Shown here: positions 1 to 5,958 of the stretch, one piece after another
Numbering within the stretch: the stretch's first letter is position 1
Layout of the letters: the number at the start of each line of letters is the position of its first letter
NCBI GenBank assembly: GCA_910579075.1
Contig: CAJTSV010000122.1
Coordinates: 1 to 10,848, forward strand
Reading direction: 5' to 3'
Source of the DNA: an uncultured Eubacterium sp.
Lineage (GTDB): Bacteria > Bacillota > Clostridia > Lachnospirales > Lachnospiraceae
DNA: 10,848 bases
Position numbers and translations under genes: made by a program
The notes under the pieces: generated by a model
Told to the model about the DNA's origin: nothing
Databases searched by the model: none
What the model saw: the letters and a program-made list of their open reading frames with translations, nothing else

Positions 1-852
1 AAAGCAGCGTTGAAAACAGCTGAGTATGTTATTGCGGCAGATGAGAAACAATCTTTATTGGAAAAGTGTTATTTTGCCGCATGTGAATCGGATACATCCG
101 CACAAAACTATCTCCGTGCATTGTTAAACGGGTATGGAAACGGAAAGAAAAGGGAAGAACTGCAAAAGCTGCTAGAGTCAGTCCCAGTGTGCAAGAGCAG
201 CGGTTATCCGCTGGATGAGGGGAGTTTTCGTGCAAATGGCGAAAGCGTATATTTTGAGAGAGAGGAAAATAAACCAAACAACAATATGATTTTGATGCTC
301 AGGTTCTTAGACGGGCAGTTTGCGGAGGTATTGGACAAAGGATTGCATAAATCTGAAGCACTGGGTTGGACGGGAACTTTCATGAAACAGGGAATTGCCC
401 TGTTTCTGTTATGTCTTTATGAGGGGCCATGGAACGGTAAGGGGATTGCCGCTATGGCAGAGATGGCAAAAAGTGCAATGAGATTTTCCTCAGAAGAATA
501 TCGAAATGGTACCTGCGGACTTGAGGGAATAGGAGAAAATAATCTGTTTTGCCAGCTGTTTTTACAATGGAAGTCTATAGTGCCAATGCCAGCTGATATA
601 AGGAACCGTGCTATAAAAAGAATTACAGCATTGCTGGAAAAACGGACGGCGGGAATTATGGATGCAAACCGCAGAAACTATTACGGGGAATGCGCAGCGT
701 ATATTGCCGCTTTGGGCGAAGTGCGGGAATCCATGGGAGAGCCGGGCGCAAAACAGAGGCTTATGACATCGTATAAGGATGCGTATCCGCGAAGAAGTGC
801 ATTTCGGGAAGAAATGCGGAAGTATGGCTGGGTCGATATGAAGAGAAAATAG
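1..852 (+). CDS. 3' part of a hypothetical protein, possibly the tail of a SWIM zinc-finger-type protein
   Basis: The frame is open from the first base of the window and ends at TAG. The first possible start, a TTG at base 10, has no ribosome site, so the gene most likely begins upstream and only its last ~283 codons are here. The product is soluble, mostly helical, and shows no signal peptide or membrane segment. Its end reads as alternating helices: an RNYYGECAAYIAALGEV stretch, then KQRLMTSYKDAYPRRSAF and a short basic tail. From memory this ending resembles the C-terminus of SWIM zinc-finger-type proteins of Clostridia; the zinc-binding part would lie outside the window, so the family call is a guess. 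Nothing ties it to polysaccharide synthesis. About 900 bp without a clear gene separate it from the next one. A decayed copy of its tail lies about 460 bp downstream. Confidence 0.75.
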   Translation, partial: KAALKTAEYVIAADEKQSLLEKCYFAACESDTSAQNYLRALLNGYGNGKKREELQKLLESVPVCKSSGYPLDEGSFRANGESVYFEREENKPNNNMILMLRFLDGQFAEVLDKGLHKSEALGWTGTFMKQGIALFLLCLYEGPWNGKGIAAMAEMAKSAMRFSSEEYRNGTCGLEGIGENNLFCQLFLQWKSIVPMPADIRNRAIKRITALLEKRTAGIMDANRRNYYGECAAYIAALGEVRESMGEPGAKQRLMTSYKDAYPRRSAFREEMRKYGWVDMKRK

Positions 853-1187
853 GAGCAGCAGGGGATGCGGGACCATATCAAGCACTTGCGGATGTTTATT
901 CTGAAAAGGAAGCGGGGAAAGAATAAGACCGCATAATGAAATATTGGATTCGTCCGGTATCACTTACAGTAGAAGCCAAACAAAGCGAATTAGCGGATTT
1001 TTTTGAAAACCCTGTCTTTTACTTCATTTTATCATGAAACACCAGAAAAGTCATTTCCCGTATTTCAATTTTACTATTATCGGAAGAATTAACCGTGCAT
1101 TTTTACCCTTATGTTGCAGCACTCCCGGTTATTTCAGCAGTTCTACGCAGTTCTCCCCCCCTTGCTCATACAAATCAGGCAGTCATG
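853..1187 (+). other. Gene-poor stretch with short coding-like remnants
   Basis: No convincing gene is seen. Just after the stop at 852, another frame (+2 relative to the upstream gene) reads on through about 840-926 and gives a protein-like tail ending in QALADVYSEKEAGKE. A 33-codon frame at 936-1037 begins MKYWIRPVSLTVEAKQSE and has plausible composition, with a purine-rich GGGGAAAGAA about 13 bases upstream of its ATG. Both are too short to call genes. They may be remnants of a decayed neighbour, which fits the eroded duplicate just downstream. A T-run at about 1001-1007 has no convincing hairpin before it, so I see no clear terminator for the upstream gene. Confidence 0.3.
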
Positions 1188-1340
1188 CAGGAATCCATGG
1201 GTAAGGTGGGCATAAAACAAAGACTTATGACATCGTATAAGGATGCGTGCTGCAAAAAGGGGTTCATCTTATGGATAGAAAAGAAACTTACAAAATCCTT
1301 TTATCAGACGAGGATAGAAGGATTCCTGATTCAAAAATAA
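1188..1340 (+). pseudogene. Decayed partial duplicate of the tail of the upstream gene
   Basis: Bases 1191-1248 match 727-784 at about 50 of 58 positions without gaps, including an identical 25-base run at the end (1224-1248 versus 760-784). In the matching frame both read an ESMG..KQRLMTSYKDA segment. Similarity fades on either side, and the following residues (CCKKGF and onward) no longer follow the parent. The frame stays open to TAA at 1340 but has no ribosome site and no family-like start. This is best read as the remnant of a tandem duplicate or paralog that has eroded, not as an expressed gene. Confidence 0.6.
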
Positions 1341-1360
1341 GATAATCAAATGCTGATACA

Positions 1361-1383
1361 TAACAATTTCTAATAAATTGTTA
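1361..1383. repeat. Perfect 9-bp inverted repeat with 5-base spacer
   Basis: TAACAATTT (1361-1369) and AAATTGTTA (1375-1383) are exact reverse complements around CTAAT. As RNA this would be a weak A-U hairpin without a T-tract, so a protein-binding site is more likely than a terminator. The left arm with two flanking bases, CATAACAATTT, recurs at 1657-1667. There a shorter TAACA...TGTTA inverted pair spans 1659-1681. Confidence 0.6.
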
Positions 1384-1407
1384 TCTGATAGTATTCTATA
1401 TCAATTC

Positions 1408-1505
1408 TGTTTATTTTACAACTCTTAAGATAAATTTGGCAGTTTTTCTATATTCAGTGTTTATTTTTCAACATTTTATTGGGATTTTTTGTTTATTTTG
1501 TACAA
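1408..1505. repeat. Three spaced direct repeats, TGTTTATTTT-n-CAA type
   Basis: TGTTTATTTTACAAC (1408-1422) and TGTTTATTTTTCAAC (1458-1472) agree at 14 of 15 positions and begin exactly 50 bp apart. A third copy, TGTTTATTTTGTACAA (1490-1505), shares the first ten bases and then CAA after one extra base. The third overlaps a candidate -10 box. The arrangement suggests binding sites for a regulator, but the region is so AT-rich that chance recurrence cannot be ruled out by eye. Confidence 0.4.
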
Positions 1506-1506
1506 T
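1479..1506 (+). promoter_or_regulatory. Candidate promoter upstream of the XRE regulator
   Basis: A TTGGGA box (1479-1484, four of six to the consensus) is followed after 16 bp by TACAAT (1501-1506, five of six). Transcription would start near 1513 and give a leader of about 250 bases before the regulator's ATG. A closer alternative uses TTGACA at 1653-1658 but lacks a convincing -10 box at the right distance. Both are weak calls in AT-rich DNA. Confidence 0.3.
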
Positions 1507-1763
1507 TTTTAGAGTGAAATAATTTTCAGATATAGTTTATAAGAACTTGATTGAGAATAATAATTGTAACAAAACAGGCATTTTTGCATTTACACTGAAT
1601 TTCCTCTCAGCCCGCTTAAATAAAGGGTTTACGGAGATTTTCAGCTTGATATTTGACATAACAATTTATTAGAGAATGTTACCTGACAGCAGCAACACAG
1701 AATCTGGAAATAAAAATCAGGTACATACACTCTCTTTTACATCCAGGAAAACCGGAGGAACAT

Positions 1764-2093
1764 ATGCGGGAATTAGACTATGCCAGTATCGGGGTGAGGA
1801 TTCGGAAAGCAAGAAAAGAAAAAGGCATGTCACAGGACGAGCTTGCAAAGGAGTGCGGTATCTGTATTTCGTTTATGGGCCATATTGAACGGGGCACACG
1901 CCGCATGAGCCTGGAGACATTTGCGAATATATGCATAATCCTGGAAGCAGATGCGGGAGAACTGCTGATGGGAATTCCAAGCCCGTCTCATACATTAGAA
2001 ACAGTGTGGAACAATACTGCTGAGAAAAAAGAAAGCTATGACGTGTATATCAGCATCATGAAATCGGTAGCAGAAATTATGGGAAAAGCCTGA
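1764..2093 (+). CDS. Small XRE/Cro-type helix-turn-helix transcriptional regulator
   Basis: This 109-residue protein has a classic XRE-family DNA-binding domain at about residues 8-70. An IGVRIRKARKEKGMSQDELA stretch forms helices 1-2, and ISFMGHIERGTRRMSLETF forms the recognition helix and the following turn. The remaining ~40 residues (from PSPSHTLETVW) are a short helical tail of unknown role, perhaps for dimerisation or signal response. The ATG is well placed behind GGAGGAA (1754-1760). No membrane segment or ligand domain is visible. It sits 138 bp upstream of the Wzz-like gene, with a good promoter and palindromes in between, so it probably controls the polysaccharide operon, itself, or both. 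Whether it activates or represses cannot be told. The DNA-binding family is certain; the target is inferred from position. Confidence 0.92.
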   Translation: MRELDYASIGVRIRKARKEKGMSQDELAKECGICISFMGHIERGTRRMSLETFANICIILEADAGELLMGIPSPSHTLETVWNNTAEKKESYDVYISIMKSVAEIMGKA

Positions 2094-2108
2094 TTCAAAG
2101 TGCTGGTA

Positions 2109-2138
2109 TTGATAAGCAGGAAAATTTTCAAATACAAT
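2109..2138 (+). promoter_or_regulatory. Probable sigma-A-type promoter of the polysaccharide operon
   Basis: TTGATA (2109-2114) and TACAAT (2133-2138) each match the vegetative consensus at five of six positions, with an 18-bp spacer. It lies in the gap between the regulator and the Wzz-like gene. The start would be near 2145, giving a leader of about 87 bases. The spacer contains the palindrome GAAAATTTTC, a natural place for a regulator to block or aid RNA polymerase. Confidence 0.5.
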
Positions 2139-2182
2139 GAAATTTATGAGTACTGTTATGACTGCTTATACGGAAATTTCCG
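2120..2182. promoter_or_regulatory. Pair of related palindromes, candidate operators
   Basis: GAAAATTTTC (2120-2129) is a perfect 10-bp palindrome inside the promoter spacer. CGGAAATTTCCG (2171-2182) is a perfect 12-bp palindrome in the early transcribed region. Both contain a GGAAA(A/T)TTTC-like core, and their centres are 52 bp apart, about five turns of the helix. The second is also flanked by ACTGC (2161-2165) and GCAGT (2183-2187), which could pair in RNA. A dimeric XRE protein binding both sites is a reasonable inference but is not shown by the sequence alone. Confidence 0.4.
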
Positions 2183-2231
2183 GCAGTGATGTGAGCATGT
2201 TTTTTATAAAAAATACAGGAGATTATTTAGA

Positions 2232-3641
2232 ATGGACAGAACAGATAATTACAGAAAGACGGGAGAATTAGAAATAGACCTGGCCGGCCTGCTGACAAGT
2301 TTTTTCTTGAAATGGAAGCAGATTGCAGTATGTGCACTGGCGGGGATGATTCTTCTGGGCAGCTTCGGGTATCTGAAAAATCGAAATGCTGATATGCCGG
2401 AAGAAACAGTGACCGAAGAAGCAGAGCTGACCGAAGAAGAAAGCTGGAACGTGGCAGAGGCAGTGCAGTTAAAGAAAGAAAACGATGCCATTGAGGAATA
2501 TGTGGAAAACTCTGTTCTAATGCAGACAGACGCATATCACAGGGAAAGTGTGCTTTTACAGTATTGCATTCAGGAAGCAGACATTCATACACTGCCAAAG
2601 GCCGTGGAAAGCTATACTGCTTTTTTACTATATGGCCAGGCGGCAGAGGCTGTACAAAAATCAAATGAGCCGTTTCGAAAAACACAGGCAGTTTATCTGG
2701 CAGAGCTGATTACGGCCTGGCAGGCAGCGGACAGACAGAATGAGATTATCACGGACAGTTTGCAGGACTGGAAAACAGAGAAGATTTTGTATGTGGAAGT
2801 GTCAGGGAAAGATAAAGAAATGACACAGCAGCTCGCGGATGCGGTGCAAAAGGAAATGGAGAAATATGCTTCTTTCGTGAAAAAGAATTGCGGCAGCCAC
2901 GAACTGATATTATTGAATGAGATAAACAGAACAAGGGCTGATAATACCCTTTTGGCACAGCAGCGTGAAAAGAGAAGCCTTCTGAAAGCAGGCAGAGACA
3001 ATTTGAAGGCAATGACAGATGCCATGAGTGAAATGCAGAAAATAGCTTATGCAAAAGATTGCGGCATAGAAACAGAAGAAAAAGCAGAGATGATAGCAGG
3101 ATCTGATACATCATCTGTTTTAAAATACATTGTCCTTGGATTGTGTTCAGGTATTTTTGCATACGGCTGTATATTTGTATGCCTGTACCTGATGCGTAAT
3201 ACGGTAAGAAGTGAAAGTGAATTCCAGTCATATTATAATGTTCCGCTTTATGGAAGTGTGTCTGCCAGAAAGACAGCAGGGAAAACAGGACAGGATAAAG
3301 CCGGGAACCGCCTGGAACAGACGCTGGGGCGTATCAGGCTTGCCTGTAAAAAACAGGGCATTGAAAAGCTCTGCCTGGCTGCCGAGTTTTCAGCCGGAAC
3401 AAAAGAACAGGCCGTTTTGGAACATATATTACAGCAGTTTCAGGACTGGGGCATTCATGCTGTAATAGGAAAAGAACCTGACAGTGATATTTCTCAGTGG
3501 AATATGCTGGAAGAAGCCGGAACTGTGCTTCTGGTATGCAGTATTGGAGAAACGACTTATCCGATGGTAAATCACGCCATGGAATTTTACTGCGAGAATG
3601 ATATTGATGTTATGGGGGCTGTGCTTTTCGATGCCAGGTAA
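2232..3641 (+). CDS. Wzz-like polysaccharide co-polymerase with a kinase-like C-terminal domain lacking ATP-binding motifs
   Basis: This 469-residue inner-membrane protein has the Wzz/chain-length-determinant plan: a short cytoplasmic start, a first membrane helix at about 30-48, a large charged helical extracellular part at about 50-290, and a second helix at about 297-320. Just after it comes SESEFQSYYNVPLYGSV, typical of the Wzz/CpsC juxtamembrane segment. Unlike short Gram-positive Wzz proteins it continues for ~120 residues. These resemble a bacterial tyrosine kinase (CpsD/EpsB) fold in helix order and in the ending TVLLVCSIGE...IDVMGAVLFD. Where the Walker A GKS/T would sit it reads SAGTKEQ, no DxP-type Walker B is visible, and no tyrosine-rich tail follows. 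Family knowledge says such proteins set chain length with the Wzy polymerase. Start: AGGAG (2217-2221) lies 10 bases before the ATG. No separate kinase gene is in the window. Confidence 0.85.
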   Translation: MDRTDNYRKTGELEIDLAGLLTSFFLKWKQIAVCALAGMILLGSFGYLKNRNADMPEETVTEEAELTEEESWNVAEAVQLKKENDAIEEYVENSVLMQTDAYHRESVLLQYCIQEADIHTLPKAVESYTAFLLYGQAAEAVQKSNEPFRKTQAVYLAELITAWQAADRQNEIITDSLQDWKTEKILYVEVSGKDKEMTQQLADAVQKEMEKYASFVKKNCGSHELILLNEINRTRADNTLLAQQREKRSLLKAGRDNLKAMTDAMSEMQKIAYAKDCGIETEEKAEMIAGSDTSSVLKYIVLGLCSGIFAYGCIFVCLYLMRNTVRSESEFQSYYNVPLYGSVSARKTAGKTGQDKAGNRLEQTLGRIRLACKKQGIEKLCLAAEFSAGTKEQAVLEHILQQFQDWGIHAVIGKEPDSDISQWNMLEEAGTVLLVCSIGETTYPMVNHAMEFYCENDIDVMGAVLFDAR

Positions 3642-3724
3642 GGAAATAAGTGCAGTTCCTGAATCAGAATGAATGGAATGAAAACAGCAATCAGAAAACG
3701 GACAAGACTGCTTAAAAAAGTCCT

Positions 3725-3918
3725 TGCAGCATGGGCACCTGGGCTTTTCGGGCATGACACAGCATGAAAGGAACCGTGCCGCCAGGCGTGGGTGGCGAAG
3801 CATGCCTGAATCTGGATGGGGCACTCGTGATATTTACGCGTATTTGAAAAATCATTTCCGCAATCTGCACTTGCTGCTTTGTGGAGTACATCGCGCGAAA
3901 AGCATTTTTCAAATACGC
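3725..3918. ncRNA. GC-rich structured island, candidate non-coding RNA or dispersed element
   Basis: Between the Wzz-like gene and loaP, GC rises to about 59% over 3721-3840, against about 35% in 3661-3720. The island holds nested complementary segments: GGCATG (3751-3756) with CATGCC (3801-3806), GCCGCC (3778-3783) with GGTGGC (3791-3796), and a perfect 15-bp inverted repeat at 3838-3852 and 3904-3918. Open frames of ~70-110 codons exist on both strands but lack ribosome sites and recognisable domains. The position in an exopolysaccharide operon just before an antiterminator gene suggests an RNA element that acts on transcription, similar in idea to the EAR element of Bacillus eps operons. 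I cannot match it to a known RNA family. A repeated mobile-type sequence is the main alternative. Confidence 0.4.
3838..3918. repeat. Perfect 15-bp inverted repeat bounding a ~51-base loop
   Basis: GCGTATTTGAAAAAT (3838-3852) and ATTTTTCAAATACGC (3904-3918) are exact reverse complements. The intervening 51 bases include GCAA...TTGC and TTTC...GAAA segments that could pair further. There is no T-tract directly after the right arm, so this is not itself a terminator. Confidence 0.85.
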
Positions 3919-3923
3919 TCTGG

Positions 3924-3970
3924 TACACACCCTGATAACTTTTCAGAGGGGTGTGTATTATTTTGCTTTT
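3924..3970 (+). terminator. Terminator-like hairpin just upstream of loaP
   Basis: TACACACCC (3924-3932) pairs perfectly with GGGTGTGTA (3949-3957). An inner CTGA/TCAG pair (3932-3935 with 3943-3946) can extend the stem around a TAACTTT loop, leaving a small bulge. The stem is followed at once by TTATTTTGCTTTT, an adequate though interrupted T-tract. It lies 54 bases before the loaP ATG and no promoter between them is convincing. It therefore either ends the wzz transcript or works as a regulated terminator for loaP and the genes after it. Confidence 0.6.
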
Positions 3971-4023
3971 AAATACTTCTAACAGTCCTCTTTTATGCGC
4001 CGTTTACTGACAGGAGAGATGAT

Positions 4024-4569
4024 ATGTACTATGTATTACAGGTAGCGCCGGGAACGGAAACGAAGACGGAAACACAAATTTCTAAGATTCTTTCGGAAGA
4101 ATTGTTTGGAGAGTGTTTTCATCCGACAAGGCATATGCGGAAAAAATTCCATGGAATCTGGAAAGACATACATGAAAAACTGCTTCCGGGATATGTCTTT
4201 ATTACGACCGGGGATATCAGAAAATTGTATATGGAGCTGCAGAAAGTACCGATGCTTACAAAGCTGCTTGGAAAAGAAGATGAATATTTTGCGCAGCTGA
4301 AAGACCGGGATGCTGAATGGCTGGAAAGGCTTATGGGGCAAAATGGCAGCGGGACTGGCCAGGCAGAGATGGAAAGACATGAAGTGTCTCTTTCGCAGGT
4401 GCGTGTGGATGAAGGAAGCGGAGTCCGGGTTGTGTCTGGGCCGCTGAAAGATATGGATGGAATGATTAAGAAAATTCATCTGCATAAGAGGGTGGCAGAG
4501 GTTGAGGTGGAATTTATGAACCGTAAGACGGTGATTTATCTTGGGATTGAGCTGCTGGAGAAAAAGTGA
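4024..4569 (+). CDS. loaP: LoaP-type NusG paralog, transcription antiterminator
   Basis: This 181-residue protein is a specialised NusG-family factor. The NusG N-terminal domain covers about residues 1-105, with the MYYVLQVAPGTE start and the LLPGYVFI core strand (residues 53-60) that form the RNA-polymerase contact surface. A linker follows, then a KOW domain at about 127-180 with VRVVSGPLKDMDGMIKK, the typical KOW turn. Length and layout match LoaP of Firmicutes. Known LoaP proteins bind a hairpin in the leader of long operons and let polymerase pass downstream terminators; they often sit in polysaccharide and polyketide loci. AGGAG (4012-4016) is 7 bases from the ATG. The next gene starts 19 bases after its stop, so it heads the glycosyltransferase operon. 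A housekeeping NusG is unlikely because secE and ribosomal genes are absent. Confidence 0.85.
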   Translation: MYYVLQVAPGTETKTETQISKILSEELFGECFHPTRHMRKKFHGIWKDIHEKLLPGYVFITTGDIRKLYMELQKVPMLTKLLGKEDEYFAQLKDRDAEWLERLMGQNGSGTGQAEMERHEVSLSQVRVDEGSGVRVVSGPLKDMDGMIKKIHLHKRVAEVEVEFMNRKTVIYLGIELLEKK

Positions 4570-4588
4570 AGGCTGAGGTGCAGTACAG

Positions 4589-5920
4589 ATGAAAGAGATA
4601 AGCAGAACGCACATTTTAATTGTTTCCCAATATTTTTATCCAGAAACGTTTCGCATCAACGACATGGCAGAAGAATGGGTAAAGAGGGGGTATAAAATTA
4701 CAGTCCTTACAGGGATTCCGAATTATCCGGCAGGAAAATTTTACGATGGGTATGATTATAAACACCGGCGAAAAGAATACTGGAATGGAATAAAAATTAT
4801 TCGTATTCCGCTTATCCCTCGTGGTAAAAGTACTGCTGGCCTGGCGGCAAACTATATTTCTTTTGCTGCAGCTGGTTTTATCTGGAATATCAAAAATGAC
4901 ATAAAGGCTGATTATGTATTCACATTTGAAGTATCGCCAATGACACAGGCACTGATTGGTGTCTGGTATGCAAAGAAAAACAGAATACCTCATTATCTTT
5001 ATGTTCAGGATTTATGGCCGGAAAATATAGAAGCAGTCATGGGAATCCATAATAAAGCTGTTATTGAGCCAATTAACCGTATGGCAGATTATATTTATAA
5101 AAATTCTAAAAAGATTTTTGTAACCAGTCCTGGTTTTGCAGAAGCGGTTGCTGGCCGCAAAGTGCCCGTTGCAAGGAATAAAATTTTATACTGGCCACAA
5201 TATGCAGAAGAATTTTACCGGCCGTTGGACAGGGCAAAAGTATATGAAATAGCAAAAAAACATGGCAGCAGTCCCGTAAATAAAATACCGGATGATGATT
5301 CATTTAAGATTGTTTTTACTGGGGCCATCGGATATGCACAGGGATTAGATATATTACCAAAGACAGCCTGGGTTTTGAAAAATAAATTGGAAAGAGCAAA
5401 AGCAGCAGGCCATTTTGGAAACAGGGATGTGCGGTTTATTATAGTCGGGGAAGGGCGTTATCAGAAGGAGCTTGAAGATGAAGTGGAAAAGCTTGGCATT
5501 CAAAATATGTTTATTATGATTCCGAAACAGCCTGCGGAAATAATTCCAGAAATATTAGCAGTGTGTGATGTAGCATTTCTCTCATTTAAGGAAACGAAAC
5601 TGTTTGAACTGACAATTCCTGCAAAACTGCAGTCTTATATGGCTTGCGGCATGCCAGTACTGGCAGCTGCAAAAGGTGAAACGCAGAAGGTAATTGAGGA
5701 AGCAGGATGCGGTATTTGCGTGGAAATAGGAAATAGCAGAGCCTGTGCTGCAGCAATCTGTCATTTAATGAAGGAGAATCTGAAAGGAATGGGAGAAAAT
5801 GCAGCGAGATATTTTGAGAAGTATTTTAATAAAAAAATGCTGATGGATAAAATGTGCAGGTTTTTTAGGAAGGATAAAAAAGCGGCTGATTCGAACAGAT
5901 GGGACAGTTCTTATGGATGA
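4589..5920 (+). CDS. GT4 glycosyltransferase, WbuB-like
   Basis: This 443-residue cytoplasmic, membrane-associated glycosyltransferase has the GT-B fold. The N-terminal Rossmann half opens with ILIVSQYFYPETFRINDMA and contains TGIPNYPAGK and YVQDLWPEN (138-146), hallmarks of the WbuB group. The C-terminal donor half has FTGAIGYAQGLD (243-254), IIVGEGRYQKEL, and the nucleotide-sugar motif LTIPAKLQSYMACGMPVLAA (341-360). WbuB-type enzymes move amino sugars such as N-acetyl-fucosamine onto lipid-linked intermediates, but the donor here cannot be read from the sequence. The C-terminal tail after about residue 426 is unconserved and basic. Start: a GAGGTG (4575-4580) lies 8 bases before the ATG, and loaP ends just upstream. 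Its stop overlaps possible starts of the next gene (ATGA at 5917-5920), so the two are probably translated together. Confidence 0.92.
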   Translation: MKEISRTHILIVSQYFYPETFRINDMAEEWVKRGYKITVLTGIPNYPAGKFYDGYDYKHRRKEYWNGIKIIRIPLIPRGKSTAGLAANYISFAAAGFIWNIKNDIKADYVFTFEVSPMTQALIGVWYAKKNRIPHYLYVQDLWPENIEAVMGIHNKAVIEPINRMADYIYKNSKKIFVTSPGFAEAVAGRKVPVARNKILYWPQYAEEFYRPLDRAKVYEIAKKHGSSPVNKIPDDDSFKIVFTGAIGYAQGLDILPKTAWVLKNKLERAKAAGHFGNRDVRFIIVGEGRYQKELEDEVEKLGIQNMFIMIPKQPAEIIPEILAVCDVAFLSFKETKLFELTIPAKLQSYMACGMPVLAAAKGETQKVIEEAGCGICVEIGNSRACAAAICHLMKENLKGMGENAARYFEKYFNKKMLMDKMCRFFRKDKKAADSNRWDSSYG

Positions 5921-5958
5921 AATGGAACAGAGAATCAGCCGGGTGCTGGAACAGGAAA

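Larger units (their letters stand above)
1341..1763. other. AT-rich intergenic and probable regulatory region upstream of the XRE regulator
   Basis: This stretch has no gene-like frame. GC is about 21% over 1381-1560, far below the flanking genes. It contains a perfect 9-bp inverted repeat, three TGTTTATTTT direct repeats and candidate -35/-10 boxes, described separately. The strong ribosome site GGAGGAA at 1754-1760 belongs to the regulator that starts at 1764. The region probably carries the promoter or promoters of that regulator with a leader of roughly 75 to 250 bases. Confidence 0.6.

Noticed and set aside
1653..1681. TTGACA at 1653-1658 as a promoter for the regulator
   Set aside because: The -35 box is perfect, but the hexamers 16-18 bp downstream match TATAAT at three of six positions or fewer. 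Kept only as a weak alternative.
1676..1888. 70-codon plus-strand frame overlapping the regulator start
   Set aside because: It overlaps the well-supported XRE gene in another frame, has no ribosome site, and its peptide shows no domain.
3712..3972. Open frames on both strands across the structured island (82 codons on plus at 3724-3972; up to about 113 on minus at 3587-3930)
   Set aside because: No ribosome sites, no known domains, frames open on both strands at once and rich in inverted repeats. Better explained as non-coding structured sequence.
4036..4614. 192-codon minus-strand frame opposite loaP
   Set aside because: It is an antisense shadow of loaP, rich in His, Phe and Pro as expected from reverse reading of A-rich coding DNA.
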